Shown here in pieces: positions 8,023 through 15,827 of a stretch of 64,000 nt of DNA (positions are counted from its first letter, which is position 1; every line of letters starts with the position of its first letter). The notes beneath the pieces are model-generated. The model was given only the letters and a program-made list of their open reading frames with translations, had not been told where the DNA came from and ran no database searches. The stretch is from NCBI GenBank assembly GCA_003164045.1, contig PLRU01000018.1:144021-208020 (forward strand). The letters are read 5' to 3'. The DNA is from Candidatus Lustribacter telmatis. GTDB lineage: Bacteria; Vulcanimicrobiota; Vulcanimicrobiia; Vulcanimicrobiales; Vulcanimicrobiaceae. Both the position numbers and the translations under genes were made by a program.

Positions 8023-9497
8023 GGTGTCTCCTCGGGAGCGGCGGTCCGGATCAAACGGCCGATGCGTGCGATGCCGTCGTCCATCGTGGCCTCGTCGAGT
8101 TCGGCGAAGCCGAGAATGAACTCGCCGGGAACGCTGTCGTGCAGATGGTGCGCCTCGGTGCTCATCAACACCACCCCGGCCCGCAGCGCGCGCGCCGCGA
8201 ACGCGCGGCTGTCGGCCACCGGTAAGCGCACGACGAGATGCATGCCGGCTTGGTCGCCGATCACTTCGACGTCGTCGCCGATATGGCGCCGCAGCGCGCC
8301 GAGCAGTGCCGCTCTCCGGGCGCGGTAGAGAATGCGCATGCGGCGCAGATGCCGCTCGAAGCCGCCGCTTGCCATGAAGGCGAACAGCGCGCGCTGTTCG
8401 AGAATCGGCGATTGGCGGTCGGAAAAGGCCTTTGCCGCGAGGACGACTTCGCGCAATGCCGGCGGCACGACGACGTAACCGATCCGTAACGCCGGAAACA
8501 TCGTTTTGGAAAACGTGCCGACGTAGACGACGCGCTCGCTGCGGTCGAGTCCGAAGAGTGCCGGGATCGGCCGGCCTTCGTAGCGGTAGGCGCTGTCGTA
8601 GTCGTCTTCGACGATCACGGCGCCCGCGTCTTCGGCCCAACGCAGCAGCTGCCGGCGGCGCTCCGATGACAACACGGCGCCGAGTGGAAATTGATGCGAC
8701 GGCGTGACGTAAACGAGCCGCGCACCGGCGCCGGCCGTCGCGAGCAATTCGACCCGCATCCCGTCGCGATCGACCGGGATCGCGCGCAGATCGGCCCCGT
8801 TCGCCGCAAACGTACGCTGCGCGCCGAGATAACCCGGCTCTTCGAGCGCGACGACGTCGCCGGGCTCGATCAACACGCGCGCAACGATATCGATGGCTTG
8901 TTGGGATCCGCTGACGATGACGATATCGTCGGGGCTGCAGAGAATGCCGCGCGCGCGCCCGACGTACGCCGCGATCGCTTCGCGCAGCGGCGGATGGCCG
9001 GCCGGATCGGGAAGATAATCGAGCCACGCGCCTTCGCTCCGTGCCGCCTCGCTCACGCAGCGCCGCCATTCGGCGAACGGAAAGGCGTCGAACGCCGGGC
9101 GGCCGTCGCGAAAGTCGATCGTGCCCGGTACGCGCGCGGGTTCGAGCGGGCCCGCGTCGGCCAGCGACGCGCCGTACGTTGAGAGCCGAATCGACACGCC
9201 GTCGGCACGCGGACGGCCCGGCAGTTGCTCGGCCGCCGGCTCGTCCGGAAGATCGTTGCTCACAAATGTCCCGGAACCGGTCGTCGCTTGCAGATACCCC
9301 TCGCTGTGCAGCTGCGCGAAGGTCGAGGTGATCGTCGAGCGCGAGATGCCGAGCGCTTCGGCCAGCGAGCGCGTGGACGGGAGGCGCGTTCCGGGCGTAA
9401 CGCGTCCCTCGACGATCGCCGCTCGCAACCCGTCGTAGAGTTGACGGTGCAGCGGAACGCCGCTCGCTGCATCCAGCTCGATCGGTAGCTCCTCCAT
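8019..9497 (-). CDS. MocR-family PLP-dependent transcriptional regulator
   Basis: A 492-residue fusion of a GntR-type winged helix (residues about 12-80: LHRQLYDGLRAAIVEGRV, LPSTRSLAEALGISRSTI, GYLQATTGSGTFVS) and a fold-type I aminotransferase domain. PLP site residues include EDDYDSAYRY and the lysine of VGTFSKTMFPALR. MocR proteins such as PdxR and GabR sense PLP or amino acids and control pyridoxal or amino-acid genes. Here the regulator is cotranscribed with the SMR-like gene and is divergent from an amino-acid permease, a likely target. No ribosome-binding sequence is seen; a 12-bp palindrome occupies that place. Confidence 0.88.
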   Translation of the reverse strand: MEELPIELDAASGVPLHRQLYDGLRAAIVEGRVTPGTRLPSTRSLAEALGISRSTITSTFAQLHSEGYLQATTGSGTFVSNDLPDEPAAEQLPGRPRADGVSIRLSTYGASLADAGPLEPARVPGTIDFRDGRPAFDAFPFAEWRRCVSEAARSEGAWLDYLPDPAGHPPLREAIAAYVGRARGILCSPDDIVIVSGSQQAIDIVARVLIEPGDVVALEEPGYLGAQRTFAANGADLRAIPVDRDGMRVELLATAGAGARLVYVTPSHQFPLGAVLSSERRRQLLRWAEDAGAVIVEDDYDSAYRYEGRPIPALFGLDRSERVVYVGTFSKTMFPALRIGYVVVPPALREVVLAAKAFSDRQSPILEQRALFAFMASGGFERHLRRMRILYRARRAALLGALRRHIGDDVEVIGDQAGMHLVVRLPVADSRAFAARALRAGVVLMSTEAHHLHDSVPGEFILGFAELDEATMDDGIARIGRLIRTAAPEETP

Positions 9498-9498
9498 G

Positions 9499-9510
9499 CG
9501 CGCTAGCGCG
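9499..9510. promoter_or_regulatory. Perfect 12-bp palindrome just 5' of the MocR start
   Basis: CGCGCTAGCGCG is self-complementary and ends 2 bp before the MocR start codon, exactly where a ribosome site would be expected. It could be an autoregulatory operator or an RNA stem that limits translation. Function is inference. Confidence 0.3.
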
Positions 9511-9733
9511 AACTCAGTGGTCTGATCTCATCTCCTCGAAATGGTACTTGAGCTTGCGGCTCTGCGCCACTACGCTGTGAAGCATCGAATCGGTTCCCCC
9601 TTGTCCATAGTGCGCACTGCAAGCGGTGCGCTGATGGAACGCGGCGTGGTGCTGATTTTCTTTATATTACCCGTTTTCTGGTAGTTTTATACAAACGACC
9701 ACGCGCGAGTGCCGACGGTGTTGCAAAACCACA

Positions 9734-9762
9734 TATGCAGTACCATCGAACAACACTATAGT
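9734..9762 (+). promoter_or_regulatory. Candidate sigma-70 promoter for the amino-acid permease
   Basis: In the 308-bp gap between the divergent MocR and permease genes, TATGCA (9734-9739) and TATAGT (9757-9762) are separated by 17 bp, 44 bp ahead of the permease start. The -10 is good, the -35 matches only half of the consensus. The gap is distinctly more A+T-rich than its surroundings, and I see no other gene or RNA in it. A strong ribosome site AAGGAG (9792-9797) follows. Confidence 0.35.
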
Positions 9763-9805
9763 TCTCCTCACACTACCAACGTTAGCCGTGTAAGGAGATA
9801 GCGAA

Positions 9806-11203
9806 GTGATGTCCGAGCCGTCGCGCTTACGCGCGCATTGTCTTAATTTTTGGACCGTGTTAGCACAGAGTATCGCGCTGATTTCACCGACGATGACCGC
9901 GGTGCTGATCGTACCGCTGATGTTCGGCACGACCGGCGAGTCGAGTTGGCTCGCGTACGCGTTCGGCATGATCATGCTGCTGTTCGTTGCGGCCAATCTC
10001 AACCAGTTCGCGAAGCGATCGTCGCACACCGGATCGATGTTCTTGTATTCGGTGGCCGGACTCGGTTCGACCGCCGGCGGCCTCTCCGGATGGTGCTTGA
10101 TCTGGGCCTACATGTTCATCGGAACCGCCGGCGTCGCCGGGTTCACGGTGTTCGCGCAGCAATTGCTTGCGATGGCGCACCTCAACGTTCCGGCCGTACC
10201 GATTTTTGCCGTGTGCGCGGCCGTGTGCTGGTACTGCGCCTACAAGGACGTGCGTCTCTCGGCCGTGCTGATGCTGGTATTCGAGGCCGTATCGGTTGCG
10301 ATCATCACGATCCTCGCCTTCGTCGTGCTCGGGCACCACGGCTTCGCCATCGACACCGATCAGCTCCAGCTCAAGGGTAACACGCTCTCATCGCTCGGGC
10401 TCGGCGTCGTCGTCGCGATCTTCAGCCTCGTCGGTTTCGAGGCGGCGACCGCGTTCGGCGAGGAAGCGAAGAACCCGCTCAAGACGATCCCGCGGGCGGT
10501 GATCGTGAGCTTGCTCTTGACCGGCGTGTTCTTCGTCTTCATCACGTACACCGAAGTCTTGGGCCTGCGCGGCGCGAACCCGTCGCTCGACAAACTCACC
10601 GCCCCGCTCTCCACGCTGGCGACGATGATGCACCTCGACGTGCTGCAGATCCCGATCGACCTCGGTGCGCTGGTGAGTTTCTTCGCGCTCGCACTCTCGT
10701 GCATGAACTCCGGCGCGCGCGTCGTCTTCCAGATGGGACGTCACGGGTTCTTCCACGAGGCCACCGGCAACGCGCACACGACGAACGAAACGCCGCACGT
10801 TGCGATCACGATCTACGCACTGCTGCAGTTCGCGATCCCGACGTTCATCATCCAGTTCAAGGGCCTGGCCGTGACCGACGTGTTCAACGATGCCGGAACG
10901 TTCGGGGCCTTCGGCTTCCTCGGTGCGTACGTGTTCGTGTCGATCGCCGCCCCGATGTACCTCAAGAAGATCGGCGAACTGCGTCCGCTCGATATCGGCT
11001 ACTCGGTGGGCGCGCTCGTGCTCTTGCTCGTGCCGGCGGTCGGCAGCGTCTATCCGGTTCCCGCGCCGCCGGTCAACCTGTTCCCGTACATCTTCGCCAC
11101 CTATTTCCTGATCGGTCTAGCGGTCTTTGTGGCTCGTGCCAAGGCGAAGGAAACGCTGGCGCCGGCATCCCTCGGAACGGAAGAGACGGCGCTCGCGTCG
11201 TGA
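9806..11203 (+). CDS. APC-family amino-acid permease
   Basis: A 465-residue inner-membrane transporter with about twelve hydrophobic segments. Family traits: an N-terminal unwound TM1 region (ALISPTMTAVLIVPLMF), GWCLIWAYMFIG, and the conserved GFEAATAFGEEAKNPLKTIPRAV block between TM6 and TM7, which is a hallmark of the amino acid-polyamine-organocation superfamily. AAGGAG lies 8 bp before the GTG at 9806; an ATG directly after it is the alternative start. Divergent orientation from a MocR regulator suggests control by it. Substrate not determinable. It overlaps the next gene by GTGA. Confidence 0.85.
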   Translation: MMSEPSRLRAHCLNFWTVLAQSIALISPTMTAVLIVPLMFGTTGESSWLAYAFGMIMLLFVAANLNQFAKRSSHTGSMFLYSVAGLGSTAGGLSGWCLIWAYMFIGTAGVAGFTVFAQQLLAMAHLNVPAVPIFAVCAAVCWYCAYKDVRLSAVLMLVFEAVSVAIITILAFVVLGHHGFAIDTDQLQLKGNTLSSLGLGVVVAIFSLVGFEAATAFGEEAKNPLKTIPRAVIVSLLLTGVFFVFITYTEVLGLRGANPSLDKLTAPLSTLATMMHLDVLQIPIDLGALVSFFALALSCMNSGARVVFQMGRHGFFHEATGNAHTTNETPHVAITIYALLQFAIPTFIIQFKGLAVTDVFNDAGTFGAFGFLGAYVFVSIAAPMYLKKIGELRPLDIGYSVGALVLLLVPAVGSVYPVPAPPVNLFPYIFATYFLIGLAVFVARAKAKETLAPASLGTEETALAS

Positions 11204-12009
11204 GCGCGGCGACGGTCTCGGCGCTCTGGCGTTATCCCGTGAAGTCGATGCGCGGCGAGCGCTGTGAAGACGTGCTCGTCGGCGAACGCGGGATCGCCGG
11301 CGACCGTCGTTACGCGCTGGTGGACGCGGTCACCGGCAAAGTGGCGAGCGCGAAAAATCCGCGGCTGTGGCCGACGCTGCTCGCGTTCGGCGCACGGTAT
11401 CTGGAGACGCCCGGCACCAACGGAGCGACGGCGCGCGTCGAAATCGCGTTGCCGGACGGTTCGCTGCGGACGAGCGACGATCCGGACATTCACGCCGACA
11501 TCGGAGCGACGCTCGGGCGGGCGGTGCACCTCGCATCGGTCGCACCGGCGCAGCCGATGCTCGAGGAATATTGGCCGGACCTCGAGGATCTGGCGCATCG
11601 CGACGAAGTCACCGAAGAAGCGATGCCGGCCGCAACGTTCTTCGATTGCGCGACCGTGCATCTGCTTACGACCAACACGCTCAACGCGTTGTGGAGCCGC
11701 TATCCGGCCGGCAATTTCGACGTGGACCGGTTTAGGCCCAACGTGCTGCTCGACGCGAACGGCGGCGGCGAATTTGCCGAAGATGCGTGGATCGGCAAGA
11801 CGATCCGGCTCGGTGCCGACGTGATCTTGCACGTCACAGGCGGCGCGCCGCGCTGCGTGATGACGACGCTGGGCCAAGGCGAACTGCCGGCCGATACCGG
11901 CGTGCTGCGTACGGCCGCTACGCATCACGGGGCGCACGTGGGCATCTACGCCGAGGTCGTGCACGGCGGCGCGATCGCGCTCGGCGATACGCTCGTTCTC
12001 GGATCATAG
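11200..12009 (+). CDS. MOSC-domain protein with N-terminal beta barrel (first of two)
   Basis: A 269-residue protein beginning with the MOSC N-terminal barrel (VSALWRYPVKSMRGE, GERGIAGDRRYALVD) followed by a MOSC core (NFDVDRFRPNVLLDA, GAPRCVMTT with the conserved Cys). Proteins of this type, such as YcbX and the mARC enzymes, bind molybdenum cofactor and reduce N-hydroxylated compounds. GTG at 11200 overlaps the permease stop as GTGA. It is immediately followed by a second, diverged MOSC protein on the same strand. Confidence 0.85.
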   Translation: MSAATVSALWRYPVKSMRGERCEDVLVGERGIAGDRRYALVDAVTGKVASAKNPRLWPTLLAFGARYLETPGTNGATARVEIALPDGSLRTSDDPDIHADIGATLGRAVHLASVAPAQPMLEEYWPDLEDLAHRDEVTEEAMPAATFFDCATVHLLTTNTLNALWSRYPAGNFDVDRFRPNVLLDANGGGEFAEDAWIGKTIRLGADVILHVTGGAPRCVMTTLGQGELPADTGVLRTAATHHGAHVGIYAEVVHGGAIALGDTLVLGS

Positions 12010-12785
12010 CGCCGCGCATCGCACGGCTGAGCGTCTTTCCGCTCAAGTCGTTCGACGGCGTCGATGTGAGCGAAGCCACCGTGACCTCCCGCGGCGGCTT
12101 CGCTCACGATCGGCGCTTCGCGTTGCTCGACGAAGCGGGGCGTTGCGTCAACGGCAAGCTCGAACCGCGCGTCCACGCGTTGCGCGTCACCTACGACGAA
12201 ACGTTGAGCATCGCCACCTTCACGCTCGCCGGCGCGGGCGAGGCGCGGAGCTTCCGCCTCGCCGAAGACGCCGCAGCGCTCGCGGCGTGGCTCGGACCGA
12301 TCGTTGGACGGCCGGTCAGCCTAGGCCGGGACGATGACGGCGGCTTCCCCGACGACGCCCAGGCCCCGGGGCCGACGCTCGTCTCGACGGCGACGTTAAC
12401 GGCGGTGGCGGGTTGGTTTCCCGGTCTCGGCGTCGAGTCGGTGCGGCGACGCTTGCGAACGAACATCGAAGTCGACGGCGTGCCCGCGTTTTGGGAAGAC
12501 CGGCTCTTCGGCGCGGCCGGGAGCGGCGTTCCGTTTCGCATCGGCGACGTTGCGTTCGAAGGCACGAATCCGTGTCAGCGCTGCGTCGTGCCGAGCCGCG
12601 ATCCGGAGACCGGCCGGCCGCTGGCAGCCTTCGCGAAACGGGTTGCCGAGCAGCGCGCTGCTGCGCTGCCGGCCTGGGCCGACCGGACGCGCTTCGATCA
12701 TTTCTACCGGCTCGCACTCAACACGCGGCCGGCCGGCTCGCAAGCCGGACGCTGCGTCCGCGTCGGCGATCCGGTCTCAGCGTGA
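12006..12785 (+). CDS. MOSC-domain protein, second of tandem pair (start codon uncertain)
   Basis: About 255 residues with the same layout as its neighbour: barrel (RLSVFPLKSFDGVDV, GGFAHDRRFALLDE) and MOSC core (RRRLRTNIEV, FEGTNPCQRCVVPSRDP with the cofactor Cys). The coding frame is unmistakable but there is no ATG, GTG or TTG where the protein should begin; in-frame candidates near the previous stop are ATC (12003), ATA (12006) and CTG (12027). The coordinate given is therefore approximate. Translational coupling to the upstream MOSC gene may allow a weak start. Confidence 0.75.
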   Translation: MAPRIARLSVFPLKSFDGVDVSEATVTSRGGFAHDRRFALLDEAGRCVNGKLEPRVHALRVTYDETLSIATFTLAGAGEARSFRLAEDAAALAAWLGPIVGRPVSLGRDDDGGFPDDAQAPGPTLVSTATLTAVAGWFPGLGVESVRRRLRTNIEVDGVPAFWEDRLFGAAGSGVPFRIGDVAFEGTNPCQRCVVPSRDPETGRPLAAFAKRVAEQRAAALPAWADRTRFDHFYRLALNTRPAGSQAGRCVRVGDPVSA

Positions 12786-12848
12786 ACCCGCAGCGTCGAT
12801 GGGGCCACATGCAATCCGGTACCCGGCAAGCGCTCGATGAAAACGGAC

Positions 12849-13025
12849 TTAGTGCTGCATCCGTCCGGCGTCGTCGTGCTTGACGTGCGGGGGCGCGGGT
12901 TCGAGGTTGGGTTCGGCCGCACTGTCGATGCGCGTCGCATCGTCGGGCTGGGCGGGAGAATATTCAGCCCGGTCGAGTTCGCGCGCAAACGCTTTCGCGG
13001 CTTCGTCTTCTTCTTTCGTGCTCAT
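12849..13025 (-). CDS. 58-residue acidic ORF coupled to the STAS gene
   Basis: Not recognisable as a known family. It begins MSTKEEDEAAKAFAREL and continues with many Asp, Glu, Ala and Pro, ending GRMQH. The ATG at 13025 overlaps the STAS stop codon as ATGA, the usual sign of translational coupling in this genome, which is the main reason for calling it. It has no membrane segment or signal. A role with the STAS protein is only a guess. Confidence 0.45.
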   Translation of the reverse strand: MSTKEEDEAAKAFARELDRAEYSPAQPDDATRIDSAAEPNLEPAPPHVKHDDAGRMQH

Positions 13026-13447
13026 ACTATGCGTAACCGTGCCCGCGGAACGGTATCTTCAATCGGCGCGATGGCCGCGTCGATCGCATCGAAGACGTGA
13101 AGTACGCGCAGGAGACTGGTCAGATCGAGCATGCGATAGCCCTGACTGCCGCGCGGGATGACGAGGCGCAGTTGATCGCCGAGATTTTTCGCTGCGCGAA
13201 CGAGCACGCCGATCGTCGCGCAATCCATGTAGGTGCATTCGCGCATGTCGATCACGACCGGCCGGCCGATGCGCACGACGCTGACGATCATCGACTCGAA
13301 CGTCGCAGTGTCGGCAAACGTGGCCTCGCCGAAAACGTGCACGATCGCCGCAGCCGGGTGCGTATCGTCGTGGATGAACACGCCTGCCGTCGCGTCGTTG
13401 TTGCGTTGCGGGTCGTCGCCGAAATCGGTGAGCGGAACGTACGCCAT
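13022..13447 (-). CDS. STAS-domain protein (anti-sigma factor antagonist-like)
   Basis: A 141-residue protein. The ATG at 13447 is preceded by GAGG and gives a normal-length STAS domain: HVFGEATFADTATFESMIV, VVIDMRECTYMDCATIGVLVR, LRLVIPRGSQ. SpoIIAA-type antagonists are regulated by phosphorylation of a Ser in a D-S-S/T-G loop; here the loop reads M-D-C-A-T-I-G, so the usual Ser positions hold Cys and Ala, and only Thr follows. Phospho-control by the standard route is thus doubtful. No anti-sigma kinase gene is nearby. Confidence 0.75.
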   Translation of the reverse strand: MAYVPLTDFGDDPQRNNDATAGVFIHDDTHPAAAIVHVFGEATFADTATFESMIVSVVRIGRPVVIDMRECTYMDCATIGVLVRAAKNLGDQLRLVIPRGSQGYRMLDLTSLLRVLHVFDAIDAAIAPIEDTVPRARLRIV

Positions 13448-13563
13448 AGGAACCTCGTCTCTGGGACAAGGATAGGCGCGTGCCCCACCCCATACAAGCT
13501 GCGATCGCGCCGCCGTTCGGCGCCTCGATCGAGCCCGTCGCACGAAGCGCGATCCGGGGTGGC

Positions 13564-13977
13564 TTAGCTGCTTGGGCCGGGCGCCGAACGCGCGGCAAAA
13601 ATGCGCGCGGCGGCGAGGAGGTCGCGCTGAATATCGGAGAGCGGCAAATCGCGCAGCATGATCATCGGCACGCGGTCGTCTAGATGCGGATTGCTGCCGT
13701 GGAACCAGGCTTTGCAGAACTCGGCATCGCCGGCATTCGCGATCATCGCGGCGAGTTGCAACGCGAAGCGCAACACCTGCGGGCGCTGGGGTTCGCGGCC
13801 GCCGAGCCAGCTATGAACCGCCCGCGTTTCTTGCACGCCCGCGATCACGGCGACGGTCGTCGCATCGAGCAACTCCAACAGGTGCCGCACGATGTCGGCA
13901 ATGGGCAACGACATCGCCAGCGCGTGAGCGTCTCCGGCGCTGAGGAATGGGGTGCCCGGTTGCGGTTGCCCGTCCAT
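13564..13977 (-). CDS. MbcA/ParS/Xre antitoxin-like protein without adjacent toxin
   Basis: A 137-residue protein starting at the ATG at 13977. The middle has a helical DNA-binding-like segment (TVAVIAGVQETRAVHSWLGG). The C-terminal half, FCKAWFHGSNPHLDDRVPMIMLRD, resembles the W-x-x-x-x-N-P-x-L-x-x-x-x-P motif of the MbcA/ParS/Xre (DUF2384) antitoxin domain. Such antitoxins normally pair with a RES-domain NAD-degrading toxin, which is absent from the neighbourhood: a STAS gene lies downstream and hisS is divergent. It could be a solitary regulator. Confidence 0.6.
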   Translation of the reverse strand: MDGQPQPGTPFLSAGDAHALAMSLPIADIVRHLLELLDATTVAVIAGVQETRAVHSWLGGREPQRPQVLRFALQLAAMIANAGDAEFCKAWFHGSNPHLDDRVPMIMLRDLPLSDIQRDLLAAARIFAARSAPGPSS

Positions 13978-14095
13978 GACACATAGAATAACAGGTAGAA
14001 AAGTGGGGTGCAAGGGGGAGTAAATAGCCCCAACGTACGCATCGGGCGCTTGCTGCTGAAGGCCCGGGGCGGGCGTCCCGGAAAGTCGAGGACCC

Positions 14096-15370
14096 GTGAA
14101 TCGCCTGGCCGCTCCGCGCGGCACCCACGACGTGTTGCCCCCCCGGTCGGCCGACTGGATCCGCCTCGAGAGCCGTGCGCGCGAGATCGCCGAGCGCTTC
14201 GGCTATGGCGAGATCCGCACGCCCACGTTCGAATCGACCGAGCTGTTCGTGCGCGGCGTCGGCGAGACGACCGACATCGTCGAAAAAGAGATGTACACGT
14301 TCACCACCAAGGGCGAAGAGAGCCTCACGCTCCGCCCCGAGTGGACCGCGCCCGTCGTGCGCGCGGCGCTGCAGCACTCGCTGCTGGCGCAGCCGCAGCG
14401 CTTCTACTATATCGGCTCGATCTATCGGTACGAGCGGCCGCAAGCCGGGCGCTTCCGTGAGGCCCACCAGTTCGGGATCGAGTGCTTCGGCTTCGCCGGC
14501 CCGGAGGCCGATGTCGAGGTCATCGCCGTTGCGGTGAACCTCATCAGCCGCTATGGCCTGGGCGGCGTGACCGTGCGGCTGAACTCGGTCGGCGACGACG
14601 TCTGCCGCCCGCGCTACCGCGAGGCGTTGCTGGCGCATTTCCGCCCGCACGCAGCCGAACTCTCGGAGGATTCGCGCCGGCGGCTCGAACGCAATCCGCT
14701 GCGCATCCTCGACTCCAAGTCGCCCGCCGACGCCCCGTTTGTGGCCACCGCTCCGACGCTGCAAGACGTGCTCTGCGACGATTGCCGCGAACACTTCGCG
14801 AGCGTGCGGCACTACCTCGATTCGCTCGGCATCGCCTACGAGGTCGATCCGCGGCTCGTACGCGGGCTCGATTACTACACGCGCACGGTCTTCGAGATCA
14901 CCTCGACCGCGCTCGGCGCGCAGAGCACCGTGTGCGGCGGCGGCCGGTACGACGGGCTCGTGGCGTCGCTGGGCGGCCCCGCGATGCCGGCCGTCGGCTT
15001 CGGCCTCGGCCTCGAGCGCTTTCTTATGATGGTGGACGCGGCATTTCCGCGCTCCGCCCCGGAGCGATCCGGGATTCAGGCCATTGCCCTCGGCGCCGCT
15101 GCCCGGGAACGGCTGATCGCGATCGCGGGCGGGCTGCGGGCGGCGGGCCTCGCCGTTTTCATGGACTACCGCGAGCGCAAGCTGTTCGACCACTTCAAGT
15201 TTGCCGACCGCAACGGCGCCCGCTGGGCACTGATCCTGGGCGACGACGACATCGCGGCCGGTGAGATCGTCCTGCGCGATCTCGAGCGCCGGTCCGACCG
15301 GCGTCTGCCGCTCTCCGATGCCGTGGGTAGAGTCGCGGCGACGCTCGTCGAAGGGGCTCCGGATGCATGA
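14096..15370 (+). CDS. hisS: Histidine--tRNA ligase
   Basis: A 424-residue class II synthetase of normal length, charging tRNA-His in the cytoplasm. Visible signatures are RGTHDVLPP near the N-terminus, motif 2 (IYRYERPQAGRFREAHQFG), the histidine-specific RGLDYYTRTVFE loop, motif 3 (GFGLGLERFLM) and a C-terminal anticodon-binding domain. The GTG start at 14096 follows CGAGG by 5 bp. It is the first gene of a 15-kb operon that continues into lipopolysaccharide-core genes; accB overlaps its end by 8 bp. Confidence 0.95.
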   Translation: MNRLAAPRGTHDVLPPRSADWIRLESRAREIAERFGYGEIRTPTFESTELFVRGVGETTDIVEKEMYTFTTKGEESLTLRPEWTAPVVRAALQHSLLAQPQRFYYIGSIYRYERPQAGRFREAHQFGIECFGFAGPEADVEVIAVAVNLISRYGLGGVTVRLNSVGDDVCRPRYREALLAHFRPHAAELSEDSRRRLERNPLRILDSKSPADAPFVATAPTLQDVLCDDCREHFASVRHYLDSLGIAYEVDPRLVRGLDYYTRTVFEITSTALGAQSTVCGGGRYDGLVASLGGPAMPAVGFGLGLERFLMMVDAAFPRSAPERSGIQAIALGAAARERLIAIAGGLRAAGLAVFMDYRERKLFDHFKFADRNGARWALILGDDDIAAGEIVLRDLERRSDRRLPLSDAVGRVAATLVEGAPDA

Positions 15371-15827
15371 CGACGAGGCCGGGCGCGTACGCGCGCTGGC
15401 CGAGATTCTGCGCGAGTACGATTTGGACGCCGTCCGGGTTCGCGTCGGCGACGCGGAGTACGAACTCGTGCAGCGCGAACCCGCTCCGGCCGGCGCCGTG
15501 ATGATTGCCCCGGCGGCGCCCGGCGTCGCGGCCGCCGCCCCGATCGCGGGCGAACCGGCTGCGAACGGCGCGGTGCTCGCACCAGCGAACGTCAAGCACG
15601 TCACGGCGCCGGTGGTCGGCGTCTACTATTCTGCCCCCTCGCCCGGCGCCGATCCGTTCGTTACCGTTGGCGCGCGCGTCGTTCCGGGTCAGGTGTTGTG
15701 CATTCTCGAAGCGATGAAGCTCATGAACGAAATCACGAGCGAATACGCGGGCGTGATCAACCGCGTCTTTCCCGAGAACGGCCAACTCGTCTCCCTCGGC
15801 GACGACCTGTTCTGGATCGAACCATAG
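15363..15827 (+). CDS. accB: Biotin carboxyl carrier protein of acetyl-CoA carboxylase
   Basis: A 154-residue protein with the N-terminal helical region (MHDDEAGRVRALAEILREYDLD), an Ala/Pro-rich linker, and a biotinyl domain with the biotinylation motif EAMKLM. It carries carboxybiotin between biotin carboxylase and carboxyltransferase for malonyl-CoA synthesis. The start overlaps hisS by 8 bp and the last base of the stop is shared with the GTG of gmhA. accC is not adjacent, which is unusual because accB and accC are commonly neighbours. Confidence 0.9.
   Translation: MHDDEAGRVRALAEILREYDLDAVRVRVGDAEYELVQREPAPAGAVMIAPAAPGVAAAAPIAGEPAANGAVLAPANVKHVTAPVVGVYYSAPSPGADPFVTVGARVVPGQVLCILEAMKLMNEITSEYAGVINRVFPENGQLVSLGDDLFWIEP

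Noticed and set aside
7687..9069. A 460-codon frame that would fuse the SMR-like protein to a long N-terminal part
   Set aside because: The upstream part is antisense-like noise inside the MocR gene; the ATG at 8022 overlaps the MocR stop and gives a normal-length membrane protein.
12704..12988. A 94-codon minus-strand frame overlapping the 58-residue ORF
   Set aside because: It runs into the MOSC gene, has a Thr/Pro/Arg-rich random composition and no coupling; the ATGA-coupled frame is preferred.
13022..13977. STAS gene as toxin partner of the antitoxin-like protein
   Set aside because: STAS domains are not known toxins, there is a 116-bp gap and no RES motif; the two are probably unrelated neighbours.
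13811..15604. A 597-codon minus-strand open frame across hisS and accB
   Set aside because: hisS and accB motifs on the plus strand are unequivocal and the minus frame has no recognisable domain.
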